A DNA stretch of 64,000 nucleotides, from positions 1,860,001 to 1,924,000 of the forward strand of contig JAPTOF010000024.1 in assembly GCA_028554755.1 (NCBI GenBank). The letters run 5' to 3'. The notes below the pieces were generated by a model that searched no databases, had not been told where the DNA came from, and was given only the letters and a program-made list of their open reading frames with translations. The stretch comes from Cordia subcordata. Taxonomy: Eukaryota; Streptophyta; Magnoliopsida; Boraginales; Cordiaceae. Shown piece by piece: positions 11,534-22,619 of the stretch (the stretch's first letter is position 1; each line of letters opens with the position of its first letter). The position numbers and the translations under genes are program-made.

Positions 11534-13633
11534 CTTATCAATAGATCACTTATTTTAAAATTCTTCTTCCCTGTTTTTCCATTTGAATCTATATACCAAA
11601 TGAAAATTTCATATAATTAAAACCTAATATAGTAATTGTATAAGCAGAGTAAAACTAAAATAATAGAGTTCGATAACTAATATTGGGTAAACAATGTTAT
11701 CATTGTATTTCCATCACCACTGCTCTCAACCTTTTTTTTCCGAACTTGTTGCGGTTGAATCATCATCTGTTGAATTAGATTCATCATTCTTTGAGTTTGA
11801 CTAATCTTTATCGTTTGTCCCATCATCTTCATCGTATTCGTCATATGCGTGCTCTAAATGAAATGAAGAAAATAACTCATGATGAAAATAATGCGATGAA
11901 ATAGGTTAGGATAATGTAGGTTGAAGGTGGCAATTGCATGATGGAGATGATTGATCTTGATCTAAAATATAAGGCTAGAATCCTATATATTGTTGTTTGT
12001 GAAAACCGCAACTTTACGGTATCGTGACAAGTAATAAAATGATGTGTAAAGTATCATTTTCACGAGAATTGTGTTGTCAATTACTGAAATTAACAAATCA
12101 AACTATTTGAACAATTGAAAGAAATTTAACTAAATTAATGAAGCAAACCATAACTAAAATAAATAATTAAATTCCTAATTAATAAAAAACCTCGCACTAA
12201 ATAAATTAAAAATAATTAATAGAAGAAAAGGCTAAAAAAAAAAACTAAAGCTAATGAACTGACAAAAATCTGCAAATAATGGAGACTAAGGCATGTGACT
12301 TCACTTAAGACCTACTAGATATTTTATTTGGTTGTGCACTTTTTCCCTATTAATTTTATCTAAATAGCTGAATTATCTTAATTAACCGATTATCTCTATC
12401 GAGCATAATCAATTCTACACCCACAAGTCTCTTGATTATATCTCTATGCAAAGATAACCTATGAGTGTGCCTAAAGTTCAATAATCTCTCGTTATGCTAA
12501 CTTTGTTCATATCCCTATGCCGCAAATAATTAATATCAACTCATACAATTCCATTACATATATCACCTTTTGGTCTCGATATGTAATTAAAATCAAGTCA
12601 ATTGGTGGCCAGTCAAAAGGGTGAAATATGAATTGACATGAACTAAATTAATAGCATAAAATTTATGCCCTGTGCACAACCTAAGATAAGATAATCACAT
12701 AGTAATTAAAGATTTATCGCAACTCTAATACGAGAAATTTAAAATAAAAAAAAAAGAAAACTCGATTAAAGTTAAATAATAAATATAAAAATTGAACATA
12801 ATCAAGAATTTAGATTCTAAATTTAAAATTGAGATCTAATTGAAAAAAATTATAGAGTAAAAAAGCAAACTCGATTAAAGTTCAAAAGATAAGCTGAAAA
12901 TTCCCAAGGAATGTCGCGAAGACCTTGTGATTGTACAATTGCTTTCTTCTCTTTTCCTATGCCATTCATCGACACCAACATCCACATTTGCTCCCCAAGC
13001 CTTCTCTCTTGTCTATATGTGTGAAATCTCTCAAATTGTGGTGGCCTATCTACTTTTACAAGGGAGATTCTACCGACTTAACATCTTATAAGCTTTTTAG
13101 GCCTTAAGGCCTTTTGACCCTTTGACTTGTATTTTCTTTTTGAAATTTAACCCAACAACTTTTTTTAATAGAATCATAATAATGAGTCCAACTCTTTGTT
13201 TCTTTATTTCTTATCTTATAGATAAGCTTTGGCCCATTAAAAATAAGCTACTTGCAAAAAGAAATACAAAAATAATACCAAATTGAATTAAATTCGGTCC
13301 TTGCATGCATTCTTATTACTTTCAATTTCTATATGCATCACATCAAGATTATACCTGAGAAGATTATGCTTCTAATAAATCAAATCGAAGAAGATACTCT
13401 TTTTCTTCCAAAGTTGTTGTTCCCCATTAATATCCTCATCAATAAAATTATTAACATCTTCAAATAAATCAGTTTCAGTTGTTAAAACATTCACAGAATA
13501 ATCTTCAAAAGTATCATGTGCAAAGTTAGCCATATCCTGCTTGGCTCTCTTATTTGTAGATTTTGAAGTCTTACCATACTTAAAAGAAGTTTTGCTCAAC
13601 TATTCAAGTATATCACAGCTGCTTAGTGGGTTT
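11534..13633. other. AT-rich repeat-derived stretch, no confident gene
   Basis: The first 400 bases probably still belong to the CACTA element (acidic minus-strand frame near 11850). From about 12000 the sequence resembles a dispersed plant repeat: a GCAACTTTACGGTATCGTGA motif, then CAAGTAATAAAATGATG and CACGAG. I cannot name its family. A 75-codon minus-strand ORF at 13599-13372 (start MSKTSFKYGKTSK) is acidic and unrecognised; I do not call it a gene. Confidence 0.35.
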
Positions 13634-15760
13634 TGTTAGAAATTGTGTCCTAAAGTAAGTAGTCTATTGTATTTCTAGAATTGTTCACATACGATTTATC
13701 CTAATAATATTTGATCATTATGATTACACCATATTGCACCATCTTCTCTTGTTTTGATCATGATGTAATTGCTTAAAATGACTGCATGGAATCATGTGAA
13801 TGAGGCTTGATTCTGGTTGTTCTTAAATTTAGTTCATAACCAGATGATGGAATTGATATATGGGATGTCAATTCCTTCGAGTAGAGGTTATTGTCAGTCA
13901 CATAGGTTGGTTATCCTCATGACTAAAAGGTGTTAAAACACCAGTGTGACATACAAGTGACATGTGAAAACACTGGCGGACCTTGGATAAAAAGTTTTAG
14001 GGGGCCAATTATGACCCTATATATAATGATTATATGAAGCTATATTTAGTAAGAATTATTGAAGTGCATATTTATAGTCAAATTTCACAAAGTGTATTTA
14101 AAAGTAAAATAAATTTTAAAAATAAATAAAAACAATCTAGTTTAATGAGATATATGTACTACAGTGCTCTTCGACTTCTTTGAATTTATCGATGATAGAA
14201 TCCAATTCAAAAAGTTCAGCAATTTTTTTTCAATATGGATGACTAAATTATTCGTAAAAAACTCGTCAATAGCTTTCTAGTCATAATGGGTTGAACCCTA
14301 AGAAAGTAAGAAATCTTTATATTAATTAGGAAGAACAATTCTTAATTAAAAGCTAAAATCAAATGATAATATTTCTCAAATCCTCGTATATTTTAACATG
14401 ACTAATAATAAAAATAAATATAAAATTGCTTCACACTAAGAAAATCAAATATAAGACAAAAGGAACAAAATATTATTCACAAGAAAATAAGTTATCAACT
14501 AATTATTTTCATTTTTCATAATTTTTTTCCATAAAAGGAAATTAACTCTTTTATTAACAAGTCTTACATACAAATGTTACTTACCCCATCAAAATTCTCA
14601 ATAAGCTAAAATTCTAAATCATCAATTTTACTTTTTTTTATTCTTTTTTTAGTCTAAAATTCACAAAAAAAAAAAGGTTATGAACTATTTTTTTTTCACT
14701 TTCCAACCTTTTCTTTATAAAAAGAAACTATGTCTTTTGATACATACAAAAATTACATACGTCATCACAATATTCAATGCACTAAAATTCTAAACCATAA
14801 TTGTCAATTTTTTTGTTCTCTTTTTCTTTTCTTGATGTCTAAAATTTAAAATTCCACTAACGAAATAAATAAGAAGTAAGTTTGTTGTGCCATCATTGTC
14901 ATTTTTGCCACTCGCAAAGTGTTAGGGTGTGTGTTTTGAAAGAGGTAAAAAAATTGGGGGCATAGGGGGCCAACTGTCTATTTCCATACCATATATATAT
15001 ACCCTGAAAAAAAAAATTGGGAGGGGTATAACCCTCTTATGTCTTTGCTATGGTCCACCACTCTGTGGAGACACATTCACTAAACATGACTTAATTACAA
15101 GCATCTTAGAGTGCTTACCTCACTGTCAAAGGATTGCTTATGGTGCACATGATTGTAGTATTCCCTTCAATTTGAGACTGCCATAGAGCCTTACAAATTA
15201 CTCCTCGTACTTTTGTGTTAGACTATCCAAATTTCCAATTTGGTGATGAAAGGTTACTGGGTACAAGCAAGTGTCATGAAATCAATGTGTAAGTCAAGAT
15301 AGGATTGACCGCTCCGAGTATTAGTAGAATGATATTCTACTAGGCCCTAATTAATTAAGTCTTTGGCCAATGCTTTCCACGTGGTAATGAGTTAGGATGA
15401 GATTACGACTTAATGTGGAGTAACTATTTAGGGGTTTGACAATTAACCATGTCCCTAGGGTTATTTTGAAATGTCAAAGGTAATAGAGGATCTGCCATAG
15501 TGCTCATATTGATTGATAGTTGCCTTCCAACCATTTAGCTTATACGGACGTCAAGAACTATTGCTAGAAGGTATCTCCGATTAGTATAAGGGTTGTCGTT
15601 ATATTATCGGCTTAAGTTTGAAACTGCGGAGTCATGCAAAAGGCCAAGTGTTTTATGGATGTGTTGACTTATCACATTTAATTGAGAATTAAATTTCACA
15701 TTATTTAATTATAAATTAAATAAAATAATTAGTAATTAATATGTTTAATATTTAATTGAG
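13634..15760. mobile_element. LTR-retroelement-like sequence of unknown family, interrupted by a DNA element
   Basis: The stretch opens with TGTTAGAAATTGTGTCCTAA, which looks like the 5' end of a plant Copia LTR. Apart from the nested element at 13971-15063 it runs as continuous non-coding DNA. No second LTR, primer site or pol ORF was found, so the call and the right limit are tentative. Confidence 0.3.
13971..15063. mobile_element. Candidate hAT-type DNA transposon, about 1.1 kb, non-autonomous
   Basis: The left end CACTGGCGGACC and the inverted right end GAGTGGTGGACC agree at 9 of 12 bases. Flanks are TGTGAAAA (13963-13970) and TGTGGAGA (15064-15071), a possible 8-bp duplication with two changes. 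Joining the flanks gives a smooth sequence, consistent with an insertion. The interior is AT-rich with frames broken throughout; an 85-codon ORF at 14929-15186 crosses the right end and is spurious. Confidence 0.5.
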
Positions 15761-17264
15761 AATTAAATATTCAATATTAATTATTAAACGGTTACGAATT
15801 TAATTTCATCAATTTTGGCTAGCACCAAAAAAGAGGTATGAATTAAATCTTGGGTTCAATGGTTGAAAAATTAAATAAGGATTTAATTTCAAATTATGTC
15901 TTAGACTCGAGAAGACCAAGGCCCTAAATCTAAAAGGGTTTAGGCCTAAATGGGTGGGAGGTGTTGAATCGGGTTCTATGAAGGCCAACTCAAATTTTCG
16001 GGGCTGTATGAAGGCCAACTCAAAATTTCTTTTATATATACATAATTATGATGTGTCTTAGATTACATGTGTGTTTTGTGGCTTGGTTGCATGCATTTTG
16101 ATAAGGAATTAGGGTTTCTTAACTGTTTTTGTGTGCCATTTAGTGCATGAAATGAAGAAGTTCTTGTTTGAGGAGCTTTAATGCATTCATGTTCTCTTTA
16201 GTGCTTTGTGTGTGCTTCCCAAGTGCTTCTTTGCTTATTGGTGAGCTTGTATTATGTTTAAATTGAGCTTTGAGCAAGGAATGGTGAGTGTGTATGGTTT
16301 TACATACTTATGTTTGTGTTTGCATGCTTTGGTGAAAGAGTAAGTGCATGAATAAACTTGCATTGTGCATATTTGAAGATTTAAGTGCATGCTTGAGCCA
16401 AAAGTTGAATGCATGATGAATGTGCTTAGTGCATGGCTAAATTTAAGGGTGCATGGGTTTTTGTATGGAGTTTGAGTGCAATTTCAAACGGGTATTAGTA
16501 ATATAGCATATTTACTTAAGTATTATAGCTTATCAATAGCTTTTATAGTGTAATTATAGTAGCACCTATTAGTAATTACGGTTAGTATAGTTAGTTATTT
16601 TAGTAATATATATATATTAGTATAGTAGAATACTAGATTATATTGTAGTATATAAACAATATAGGTCTAGTAATATAGTAGAGTTATTTCATTAATTTTA
16701 GATTGGCTTTAGGTTAGACTATATGTTGAATATATTGGTTTAATATATTGATTTACTTATGTTAATTATATTTTTATGATGCTAAAATTGTGCTTTGTTA
16801 TCTAATTGCTACTACTTTTAGAGTATATTGAATATCTTGTACAGTAGCATGCTCGAGCAAAGAAAGGAGATAGAGCATGGTTATAGAGCATGGTTCATGA
16901 AGATTAGAGTACCTTGAAGCTGTCTTGTAGTTGTAGTTCTTTTCTTCTTTCTTAGTCTTATGTTAAGTTGATCTTAGTAAATAAACAAAATGATATGACC
17001 TTAATAACTTAGTGCATTGCATGCATTCTTCATGCATTTTGCTCATAATTCTTGTTTTCCTACATCTTTTCTCCTTAATACAAGTATATATATCTTATCT
17101 CTTCTTATTCTTATCATTATAGGTAAGCACATGCTTACACTTGTATTCAAATGTCTTTTCCTACATAAAATGTAGCTTTAAAGTCCATATTTTTGGATTA
17201 TGGAGTTGCATGTAGTATAGCACTTACTATTCCATTGGTATTTGACACTTAGATGAATATATGT
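15761..17264. other. AT-rich intergenic DNA with repeated GTGCATG words
   Basis: No gene is supported. A short direct repeat (TATGAAGGCCAACTCAAA) occurs near 15980 and 16010. From 16140 to 16480 the words GTGCATG and TGCATG recur many times. This may be the tail of the retroelement at 13634, but that was not shown. Confidence 0.35.
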
Positions 17265-17403
17265 GCTTATATATATATATATGTATATATATATATGTAT
17301 ATATGTATATATGTGTATATATATATATGTGTGTGTGTGTATATATATATATATGTATATATATGTATATATGTTTATATGTATATATGTATATATGTAT
17401 ACA
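17265..17403. repeat. TA/TG-rich microsatellite at the left edge of EPRV-1
   Basis: About 140 bp of (TA)n, (TG)n and TATATG mixtures. It abuts the first recognisable viral base at about 17404. ORFs rich in Tyr, Ile and Cys in this tract are artefacts of the repeat. Confidence 0.95.
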
Positions 17404-18345
17404 TACCTACTCGCCTATTAACATTTCATCTCCATCAGAGTACGCTCAGAAGCATGGTGGGGAGTATATTGATATTGATAGTAATAGTAATAGTAATAGT
17501 AATAGTAATAATGATAATGATAATGATAAATGTGAGGTATGTAAATTTGGAAAACAAAATTGTTGTTGTAATATGACAGAACAAGATGATTTAGTAAATA
17601 AGGCATTCTTAGAGATAGAAAAGAATGAAGAAGTAGGAGAAGATGGATATTTACAAGAAAGAGTGAGTTATAATTTGATAAATCAATTTAGAACCAAGAC
17701 ATAAATTTTACAGGCTCTAGATAGATTACCTTTCTTAGGAGAAGATCCAATTAAGAAATGGGATATAAATAAAATATATTGTAAGTTAGATATAATAAAT
17801 CCAGATTATGTAATTAAAACTGCTAACATTGAAGCTAGCACCAAAGATGCTGAAGATTTTAAAATGCATATAGGAGTAGTAGTCCCCATAGATCAGCCTT
17901 GTTTATAGTTAGAAATCATGCGGAAATAGTTAGAGGAAAAAGTAGAATGGTAATAAATTATAAGCGATTAAATGATAATATTCGAGATGATAGTTATAAT
18001 ATACCTAACAAAACTTTTTCGATAAACAAAATCCAAGGTAAGAAAGTATTTAGTAAATTTGACTGTAAATCAGGGTATTATCAAATAAAAATGTGGCCCA
18101 AAGATATTAGATGGATTGCATTTACTGCACCTGAAGGCTTATTTGAGTGGTTAGTAATGCCTTTTGGATTAAAAACAGCACCAAGTATTTTTCAAAGAAA
18201 AAATGGACAATATTTTTAGGCAATATAATGATTTTATTTTAGTATATATAGATGATATTTTAGTATGTAGCAGGAATGAATTAGAACATATAAGACATTT
18301 AGATTTGGCATTTAAATTATTTGAGAAACATGGATTAGTTATTAG
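17404..18345 (+). pseudogene. EPRV-1 copy A: partial protease-RT fragment
   Basis: This fragment duplicates the region 23268-29810 of the main copy without the Copia insertion, so it shows the empty site (GATGATAGTTATAATATACC). It begins in the protease-RT linker with an expanded AGTAAT microsatellite, then [15 protein letters not shown], and RT motifs SRMVINYKRLND, FDCKSGYYQIK, MPFGLKTAP and YIDDILVCS. A deletion of about 34 bp lies near 17872. RT stops at 18345, where leader sequence begins, so the join is a recombination or repair junction. It shares the TAA after RTKT with the main copy. Confidence 0.88.
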
Positions 18346-18558
18346 AACACCCAATCATTTATTAGACATCTATACTGTTCTTTTATTTCTGCTCAAACTC
18401 TGTCGAGACATGGGTAAGCCAAGCCTGAGCATCTGGCATGAGTCAAGTAACTCTCACCCGTCTGTGCTATGAGAACGAACATGCCTCCTACTCATCCTAT
18501 GGTAAGGGTGAATAGGCGTCCGCAAGACAATCCTGCTTTAACCCCCCGCCCCCAATTT
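18346..18558 (+). promoter_or_regulatory. EPRV-1 leader fragment (copy 1), 3' part
   Basis: From ACACCCAATCATTTATTAG to the primer site, this matches 32494-32698 at roughly 93% by eye. Caulimovirid pregenomic RNAs have long structured leaders; a small stem (CTCAC...GTGAG) is visible near 18455-18475. The C-rich run just before the primer site is part of both copies. Confidence 0.75.
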
Positions 18559-18570
18559 TGGTATCGGAGC
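18559..18570 (+). promoter_or_regulatory. tRNA-Met primer-binding site of EPRV-1
   Basis: TGGTATCGGAGC differs at one base from the caulimovirid consensus TGGTATCAGAGC, which is complementary to the 3' end of initiator tRNA-Met and primes minus-strand DNA synthesis. It marks position 1 of the viral genome map. Confidence 0.88.
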
Positions 18571-18670
18571 CTAATTATGGACTTTGTTCATAAAAGGGTA
18601 ATGATCTAAACATATTCTTAGTAAAGAAGGATCGAAGTAGTCAGCAAGAAAGTAGCTCGTAAATGTCAAA

Positions 18671-19131
18671 ATGAATTTCAACGAGTTTTGTTCTTATGTT
18701 GATTATGTTTTAGATATGATAGACTTTACTAATGATAGAATTATAAATTATTTAAATACTAGTAATTTGTTATGTATGTTAATCCTTTAAACAATTATAT
18801 TAGACAGTTTTTCTTGATAGATGAATTATTAGAACCTTTTAATAATATTCAAAGACAATTTGTTCAAGATTATTTAGATATAATAGACAATCATCATAAT
18901 GAATTATACAGGTTAGATCTAGAAGCAGAATTAGAGTTAATATATGGAAATGATGTTGTAGATAATATAAATAATCCTGTAGATGAAATAGATATGATAA
19001 CAAGGCAGTTAGAAAATACAAACTTAGATGATGATAATGAAACACTTCCACCTACTAATCCATGTACTTTAAGTAGTTATGAGGGTGATAGTATATATGA
19101 GGCTAATGTGGATAATTTATATGAATTTTAA
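18671..19131 (+). pseudogene. EPRV-1 ORF1, small protein of unknown function
   Basis: An ATG at 18671 opens MNFNEFCSYVDYVLDMIDFT. A frameshift near 18770 moves to the frame of 18772-19131, which continues with PLNNYIRQFFLIDELLEPF and an Asp/Asn/Glu-rich tail and ends in TAA. Full length is about 153 codons. Position directly after the leader matches the first ORF of badna-, tungro- and solendoviruses. I recognise no domain. Confidence 0.6.
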
Positions 19132-19189
19132 TAAGATAGAGCATATAGAGAAAATTTAGATTTTATAAAAGAACAAAATTATAATAATA

Positions 19190-19391
19190 AATTTTGAGAT
19201 TAAGCAAATTTTAGAAGAAATATCAAAAAATACAGATAGGCAAACTAGCGAAATTAAAAAAGATTTCAAAAAATTTAAATTTAGAATAGAGGAATTAGGA
19301 AATAATATAGAAAAAATTGGTAGTAAAATAAATAAAGTTGAAAATAATTTAAAACATTATTATAGCATACAGGTTTTAGAATTTAATTAAT
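19190..19391 (+). pseudogene. EPRV-1 small coiled-coil ORF fragment
   Basis: The plus-strand frame after 19190 reads FEIKQILEEISKNTDRQTS followed by Lys/Glu heptad-like sequence (IEELGNNIEKIGSKINKVE) and ends at TAA 19389-19391, overlapping the next ATG (ATTAATGAC). It has no ATG of its own in this copy. A heptad-rich protein here resembles the virion-associated protein class of caulimovirids by position only. Confidence 0.5.
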
Positions 19392-19756
19392 GACAACAAT
19401 AGAAGATTACTATAGTAATAAGTATTATAAAGAAGCAATTAAGTATAGATGAGAAGTTTTTAAGTCTACCTGAAGGGTTATCTATGATTAAAGCAGGAAC
19501 TCCTCCAGAACAAACCATAATTAAACAAAATAATACTATTATAATATTACAGAAAAAAATTCTAGGGAAACTGGAAAACTTAGAAAGTAGAATTAATAAT
19601 TTAGAGAAAGGAAAGGTAATCAATAATAATAAGTCAGGATTAGAAAATGATATAGACAAATTATCAACACAGATAAGTAAATTAAAGCTAGGAAAAGGAA
19701 ATTGTGAGGCCCCTAAAGAATGCAAGTTTCTTGTTCATGATCTGAAGAAACAATAG
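19391..19756 (+). pseudogene. EPRV-1 ORF2, coiled-coil virion-associated-like protein
   Basis: An ATG at 19391 overlaps the previous stop. The frame breaks at TGA near 19450 and shifts into the 19484-19756 frame. That part has GTPPEQTIIKQNNTIIILQK, then a coiled coil (LENLESRINNLEKG) and a Lys-rich tail KLKLGKG. Length, heptads and basic C-terminus fit the small DNA-binding/virion-associated ORF2 of related viruses; the assignment is by analogy. Confidence 0.55.
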
Positions 19757-19903
19757 TGTTACAATAGGAAGAGGTACAGAAGAGGATAGGCAACGTACGG
19801 AAGGATTAGCTACAAAAACGCGTAGAATAAACGAAGGAACTTTAAGTAATAGATTTAGAAATTTAATTTCTAGAATAGACCTATACAGTTAACTTTAGAT
19901 TAG

Positions 19904-20680
19904 GTAATAGATATAGATAGAGAAATAACAAATTTTAGACAAAATAGATTAAATTTTTTTCAACCTCAAAATCTTTATGATCAAAACTCTAATTTAAATC
20001 AATCAAGGTTATTAATGCATTATAGAGAAACTCAAAATAGATGCGTAGGACAAGATATAGTTAGTGTAAGTTTAATAAATCCAGAGAGTCAACAAACTAT
20101 TATTAGAGTCAATTTTAATTTGACACATTTAGGATTAGTAGTAATAGGAATAAAAGGGTTAACTAGAAAAGATATAGGAGCCAAAGTCTTTGTAGCTTTA
20201 CTAGACGATAGATTCAATAGTGAGCAAGCAATTGTAGGCGCTATAGAAGTAGATATGAATGATAATGGAGGTTTATTTTAATGCGCTCCAGATTACGTAT
20301 TAAATACTAGAGATTTTATAAAACATTTAAAAATAAAAATTATGACTAAAGGATATGAAACTCTAATGGAAGGAAAAAATTTATTAGTATGTACATCATT
20401 TATAGGAAAATTAACTTAAAGTAGTCAAGTTAGATTTAAATTCGATATACAAGAAACGATAAAATTTATTACAAATAAGGGTATAAAACTTTTACCACCA
20501 TATAAAATAGATGCTTTAGAAAATGCTGGACAAGAATGGCAAATAACAAATATTTTAAATAATACATCTAGAATTACTTATACACCTCAAGATAGTATGT
20601 GGTATAGAAATAATCAAGGAAGATTTTCTGTTAGGTTTACAGATTATACTGAGGCAACTAGACATATAGAAGAAGAATAG
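19904..20680 (+). pseudogene. EPRV-1 movement protein (30K family)
   Basis: One frame runs from at least 19904 to TAG 20678-20680, with in-frame stops after GGLF (about 20279) and after IGKLT (about 20417). The order of blocks, RLLMHYRETQ, VSVSLINPESQQTI, IGAKVFVALLDDRF, then TKGYETLMEGKNLLV and TNKGIKLLPPYK, matches the 30K cell-to-cell movement domain of caulimovirids, which acts at plasmodesmata. The start codon is lost or unclear. The CP frame begins 19 bases downstream, so MP and CP may once have been one polyprotein or adjacent ORFs. Confidence 0.75.
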
Positions 20681-20699
20681 TTAGAAGACGAACAAAATG

Positions 20700-22541
20700 A
20701 TGAGTGAAGCAGAAGAATTAAGAGAAATACAGAGATTAGTTAGCATAAGCAACTTAGAAGAAGTTTTATATTACTTAGGACAAAAAACTAAAATAGGTAA
20801 GGACGATGGCATAGAAGGTACTTATGAATTAGATGAATTTGGAGTTAGAATAAAATGATTAGATTTAGAAGAAGATAAAAATACTTTCTTTAATTTAGAA
20901 GACATTGATCAAGAATAAAGTGTAGTAGATAATAGGTATAGTACGGTAATGAAAGATTTAGAAGATTTAACTATAATTCCTAAGACAATGGAAGAAGAAA
21001 AAGATATAAAAAAATACTTTTTAAAATAATTTAGAATTAAAAGAAGATAAAGATGATTTAGAAACTATAGCAACTTTAGAAAGTGAAATAAGCAATATTA
21101 GTAAAATAATATTGATAGAAGATTTAGAAGAAACAGCTTATGCTTTCATGGAAGAAGAAAGTAGCGTAGTGCAACCCACTAGAACTTAAGAAACGAGATT
21201 TTATACTGAACAACTAGGTAATAGACCATTACATCAGTATGGAAATTTACCCAGAAGATTTGTAGATATATACCCTAATCAGACTAATTATGATAAACCA
21301 AGTTATAGACCTAGAGGAAAACCATACCCTTTAGAAAAACCTTTTAAAATACAAAAGGCAACAGAACCTTTTATTCTAGATATTACAGGAATAGATATAC
21401 AATGAAGAGATAGATATTTGCAGTTATGGAAAGATGCGGTAGTAGCAAATTTTATTATTAACAAGAAGATAAAATTTTTACAGTAGAAGAAATGATTAGA
21501 TACATGACACAATTCTTAGGAGAATCAGTTAAGGCCAATTGGGAAGAATGGCAACAACGATTTCCCAATGATTTAGCAGAATTAGTAAATTTAGGTGTAA
21601 ATCCATATAAATTTGGTAATACAATACATTTAATAATCATAGGAAGAAATCCTAATACATCAGATTTAGAATTACAAACGGAAGCAGTTAAAAAATTAGA
21701 ACAAGTAAATTTATTAGGATGGAAAGATGTAAAACTATTTATGCAAGAATTCTATTATTGGGCATCTCTTAGTGGCAATGTTTGGAACGAACAAGTCATA
21801 CAAAAATTCTTACATAAATTACCACGAGCATTAGGTAGAGAAATATATGAAAAATATACTAAAGAAACAAATAATGCCAAAGTTTCATTAGGAAGAGCAA
21901 TGCAAATAGTAATAGAAATATTAGTTGATAAATGTACTAATATACAAATTACTAAACAACTTAAAAATGAAACAATTTTTTGCAAAGAAATATATACTCC
22001 ACAACATTATGGTATACCTGAAAAACCTAAATATAAATATAAAAAGCAATTTAGAAAAACTCCCAGAAACACATATTATCTTAGAAGAAGTAGGGCTAGG
22101 AAACCTTTCTTAACACAAAAACATGTTAGAAAATATAATAATAATAGAATATATAAAAATAAAATTAGATGTTATACTTGTGGAAAAGAAGATCATCTTA
22201 GTTCAAGTTGTCCTAGGCAAATAAATTCACAAAATATTAGAGCTATGATAGTTAATAACACAAATGAAAATTTATTAGATATTGATGAAACAATTAGTGA
22301 CAATGAGTCTATTTATAGTATAGTATCAATAGTAAAAGAAATAGATGATGAAATCAGGAATAGTGATTCAGACTTTGAAGATAACGATTTTCCAGTAGAA
22401 TTAGATAATTTGTTAGGTAATTTCAATACCTTTAATATAAACATGTTTAAGCCATTAGATAATCATCTAAAAGAACAAGAAGAATGTTTACACAATTGGC
22501 AATTAGGAAAAGGATTTGAAACAAAATCTTCTTATATATGA
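20700..22541 (+). pseudogene. EPRV-1 coat protein with CCHC zinc knuckle
   Basis: An ATG at 20700 opens MSEAEELREIQRLVSIS and the same frame returns at 21492-22541, with stops and frameshifts between about 20860 and 21480. The core reads WEEWQQRFPNDL and EFYYWASLSGNVW, followed by a strongly basic region (KPKYKYKKQFRK) and the RNA-binding knuckle CYTCGKEDHLSSSC (CX2CX4HX4C). An acidic tail follows, as in caulimovirid coat proteins, with many Asp/Glu/Ser. Length is about 613 codons. Confidence 0.8.
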
Positions 22542-22619
22542 ACTTGGTATCCAGCAATAAAAGTAAGGGCTAAATATAATACTTGTTTAAAAGAAGCATG
22601 CATTTAATGTATAAATACT

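Larger units (their letters stand above)
8349..11900 (-). mobile_element. CACTA (En/Spm) transposon, left terminus present, right terminus not found
   Basis: The left end is the classic terminal motif CACTACAAGAA at 8349-8359, pointing inward. It is followed by a subterminal array of palindromic units (8373-8640). Minus-strand coding remnants of a plant transposase-associated protein lie at 9516-11533, and an acidic stretch (AYDEYDEDDGT) reads on the minus strand near 11850. I searched by eye for the opposite end (TTCTTGTAGTG) up to about 16000 and found none, so the right limit is only a guess from the coding content. A hAT-type MITE is inserted at 10525-11042. Confidence 0.7.

Noticed and set aside
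8349..16000. Search for the right terminus (TTCTTGTAGTG) of the CACTA element
   Set aside because: No match found by eye; a CTTGTAGTG near 33669 is in unrelated DNA and lacks subterminal repeats.
17253..17704. Overlapping ORFs rich in Tyr, Ile and Cys in the microsatellite
   Set aside because: They are translations of (TA)n and (TG)n runs that merge into viral linker sequence; not a gene.
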